The notes below the pieces were generated by a model that saw only the letters and a program-made list of their open reading frames with translations, did not search any database and was not told where the DNA came from. Positions 5,327-6,411 of a DNA stretch of 6,411 nt are shown here, piece by piece. This DNA is from JACNIZ01 sp964344765. Its GTDB lineage: Bacteria; Planctomycetota; UBA1135. The translations under genes were made by a program, and so were the position numbers. Numbering within the stretch: the stretch's first letter is position 1; each line of letters starts with the position of its first letter. The stretch spans positions 1 to 6,411 of the forward strand of contig CAYFOM010000071.1 of NCBI GenBank assembly GCA_964344765.1, read 5' to 3'.

Positions 5327-6411
5327 ATGCAATTTAACGCTCAAATTGGGGAGGATTCGGAACAAGCCGTTGTGGCATCGATGATCATGAAACCCGACCT
5401 TGTCCCCTTCGCAGTGCAAAGATTAGAGGCGGAGGATTTTGGGAATCTAAGAAATCGGGAGCTGTTCCGGCTTGTCCTGGAGCTTGATCGTGAATACCCA
5501 GGTACTGCAGACGCGGTGGTTGTAGGCCAGGCCATCGAGGAGCGAGGATTGGAAAGGAAGTGCGGAAGCAAAGATCAGCTTTTTGATTACCTAGGTGGGT
5601 TTCCGCCGATTGCCTATTTAGAGCCACACGTCGAGCGGGTTAAGGAGGCCTCTAAGAGTCGGCGTTACGCTACAATTTTTGATATTCATGCTCAGAAATT
5701 TGCCAACGGTGACCTTACAGGGGAGCAGGCGGTGATTAGCATCAGCAATGAGCACCTCAAACTTTTAGGCAAGTTTGGGAATTCTGGCCCACGCAGAGTG
5801 GGGGAAATAAATCAAGAGCTTCGAGGGAAAATCGAGAAGCTAGCGTCCGTAGATAAGCCGCCAGATGTTGTTTCCACACCTTTCAGCAGATTGAATGCGG
5901 TAATGCCAAGCAATGGGTTTGAGGCTGGCCACTTGGTAGTAATTGCGGCTGGGACGGGCATGGGCAAATCTGCATTTGCCCAGCAAGTAGCTGAGCATAT
6001 TGCCGAAACCGAAAATGTTCTCTTCTTTGCACTAGAAATGTCGAGCCACGAGGTCATCAAGAGGTTCTATACACGAAAAGTCGAGGTATTTGGTAGGCGA
6101 ATGGGATTCGCCTACGGGAAATCCGTAGATATAATACTGGAGAAAACAGAGGTGGCTTCTAACGATTTACACCGTCTTAACCTATACCTTTACGATGAGC
6201 CAAACCTCTGCATGGACATGATTCGTGCTCACACGCTTTCCACCCATCGAAGAGTTGGTGTCAGGGCGATTTTCATCGATTACTTGCAGCTGCTCCAACC
6301 TCATCAAAAGGATTCACGCCAGCCAAGAACAGTTCAGGTCGGCGGCATGACAAGGGCCGCAAAACTCCTTGCGAAGGAAATTGGCTGTCCCGTTTTCCTT
6401 GTTGCTCAGCT
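5327..6411 (+). CDS. dnaB: Replicative DNA helicase, DnaB family (3' end beyond the window)
   Basis: This is a hexameric 5'-3' helicase that would unwind the element's replication fork after loading at the origin. The frame is open for 361 codons to the window end; E. coli DnaB has 471 residues, so roughly a quarter is probably missing. The N-terminal helical domain starts with the family signature (EQAVVASMIMKPDLV). The RecA-like domain shows Walker A AGTGMGKS (208-215, where DnaB also has Ala first), the following FFALEMSSHEVIKRF segment, Walker B AIFIDYLQLL (314-323, D318), and the stretch TRAAKLLAKEIGCPVFLVAQ just before the cut. The start ATG is preceded by GGGAGG at 5315-5320 with six bases of spacing. 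Arginine codons AGA, AGG, CGA and CGG are frequent, unlike the molybdenum hydroxylase genes. It is more likely an element-borne copy than the host's own dnaB because of its position beside the iteron-bearing gene and inside the tRNA-bounded segment. The downstream arginine finger and DNA loops are not visible. Confidence 0.93.
   Translation, partial: MQFNAQIGEDSEQAVVASMIMKPDLVPFAVQRLEAEDFGNLRNRELFRLVLELDREYPGTADAVVVGQAIEERGLERKCGSKDQLFDYLGGFPPIAYLEPHVERVKEASKSRRYATIFDIHAQKFANGDLTGEQAVISISNEHLKLLGKFGNSGPRRVGEINQELRGKIEKLASVDKPPDVVSTPFSRLNAVMPSNGFEAGHLVVIAAGTGMGKSAFAQQVAEHIAETENVLFFALEMSSHEVIKRFYTRKVEVFGRRMGFAYGKSVDIILEKTEVASNDLHRLNLYLYDEPNLCMDMIRAHTLSTHRRVGVRAIFIDYLQLLQPHQKDSRQPRTVQVGGMTRAAKLLAKEIGCPVFLVAQ

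Larger units (their letters stand above)
3565..6411 (+). mobile_element. One end of an integrated replicative element (prophage, satellite or integrative plasmid), cut by the window edge
   Basis: The inferred element starts at the tRNA-Pro remnant and continues past the right edge. It holds a repeat-bearing control region, a putative replication initiator with iterons inside its gene, and a DnaB-family helicase gene. The two element genes use many AGA, AGG, CGA and CGG arginine codons, whereas the adjacent molybdenum hydroxylase genes use mostly CGC and CGT, in line with separate ancestry. No integrase, structural, packaging or cargo gene is visible, so prophage, phage satellite and integrative plasmid cannot be told apart. 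The integrase, if present, should lie near the other end. Confidence 0.65.

Overview
The window joins a chromosomal segment (about 1-3564) to the edge of what looks like an integrated, self-replicating mobile element (about 3565-6411, running off the right end). The host is a bacterium of moderate GC content. Genes have Shine-Dalgarno leaders, the tRNA remnant encodes its own CCA end, and one enzyme subunit carries a twin-arginine (Tat) export signal. The phylum cannot be fixed from the sequence.

Left part, all on the + strand: an unrecognised multi-pass membrane protein (14-811) is followed by a compact two-gene operon for a molybdenum hydroxylase of the xanthine dehydrogenase superfamily. 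The first gene encodes a 158-aa protein with two [2Fe-2S] clusters (860-1336). It overlaps by an ATGA the gene for a 722-aa molybdopterin-binding catalytic subunit (1333-3501) with an N-terminal Tat signal. No FAD subunit is present. This is the layout of IorAB-type, probably periplasmic, two-subunit enzymes. The substrate is unknown.

Junction: on the minus strand, 3614 down to 3565 is a clean 3' half of tRNA-Pro(UGG): anticodon arm, variable loop, T arm, 3' acceptor strand, discriminator and CCA. The acceptor 5' strand and D arm that should follow to the right are absent. This is the expected scar where an element has recombined into the 3' end of a tRNA gene. By this geometry the element lies to the right, and an intact tRNA-Pro should lie at its far end.

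Right part: about 395 bp with no convincing gene but several small inverted and direct repeats comes first. Next is a 414-aa protein with a winged-helix-like middle (4012-5256), then the first 361 codons of a DnaB-family replicative helicase (from 5327). The most striking signal is inside the 414-aa gene. Four copies of AACCGGA start at 4773, 4795, 4817 and 4839, exactly 22 bp apart, so they are read in all three codon phases and must be conserved as DNA. A 40-bp tract with 30% GC and strong purine bias follows directly. Iterons plus an AT-rich tract inside an initiator gene, next to a helicase gene, reproduce the architecture of the lambda O-gene origin (with helicase, as in P22 gene 18/12). 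I infer an initiator gene that contains its own origin, carried on a tRNA-integrated prophage, phage satellite or integrative plasmid.
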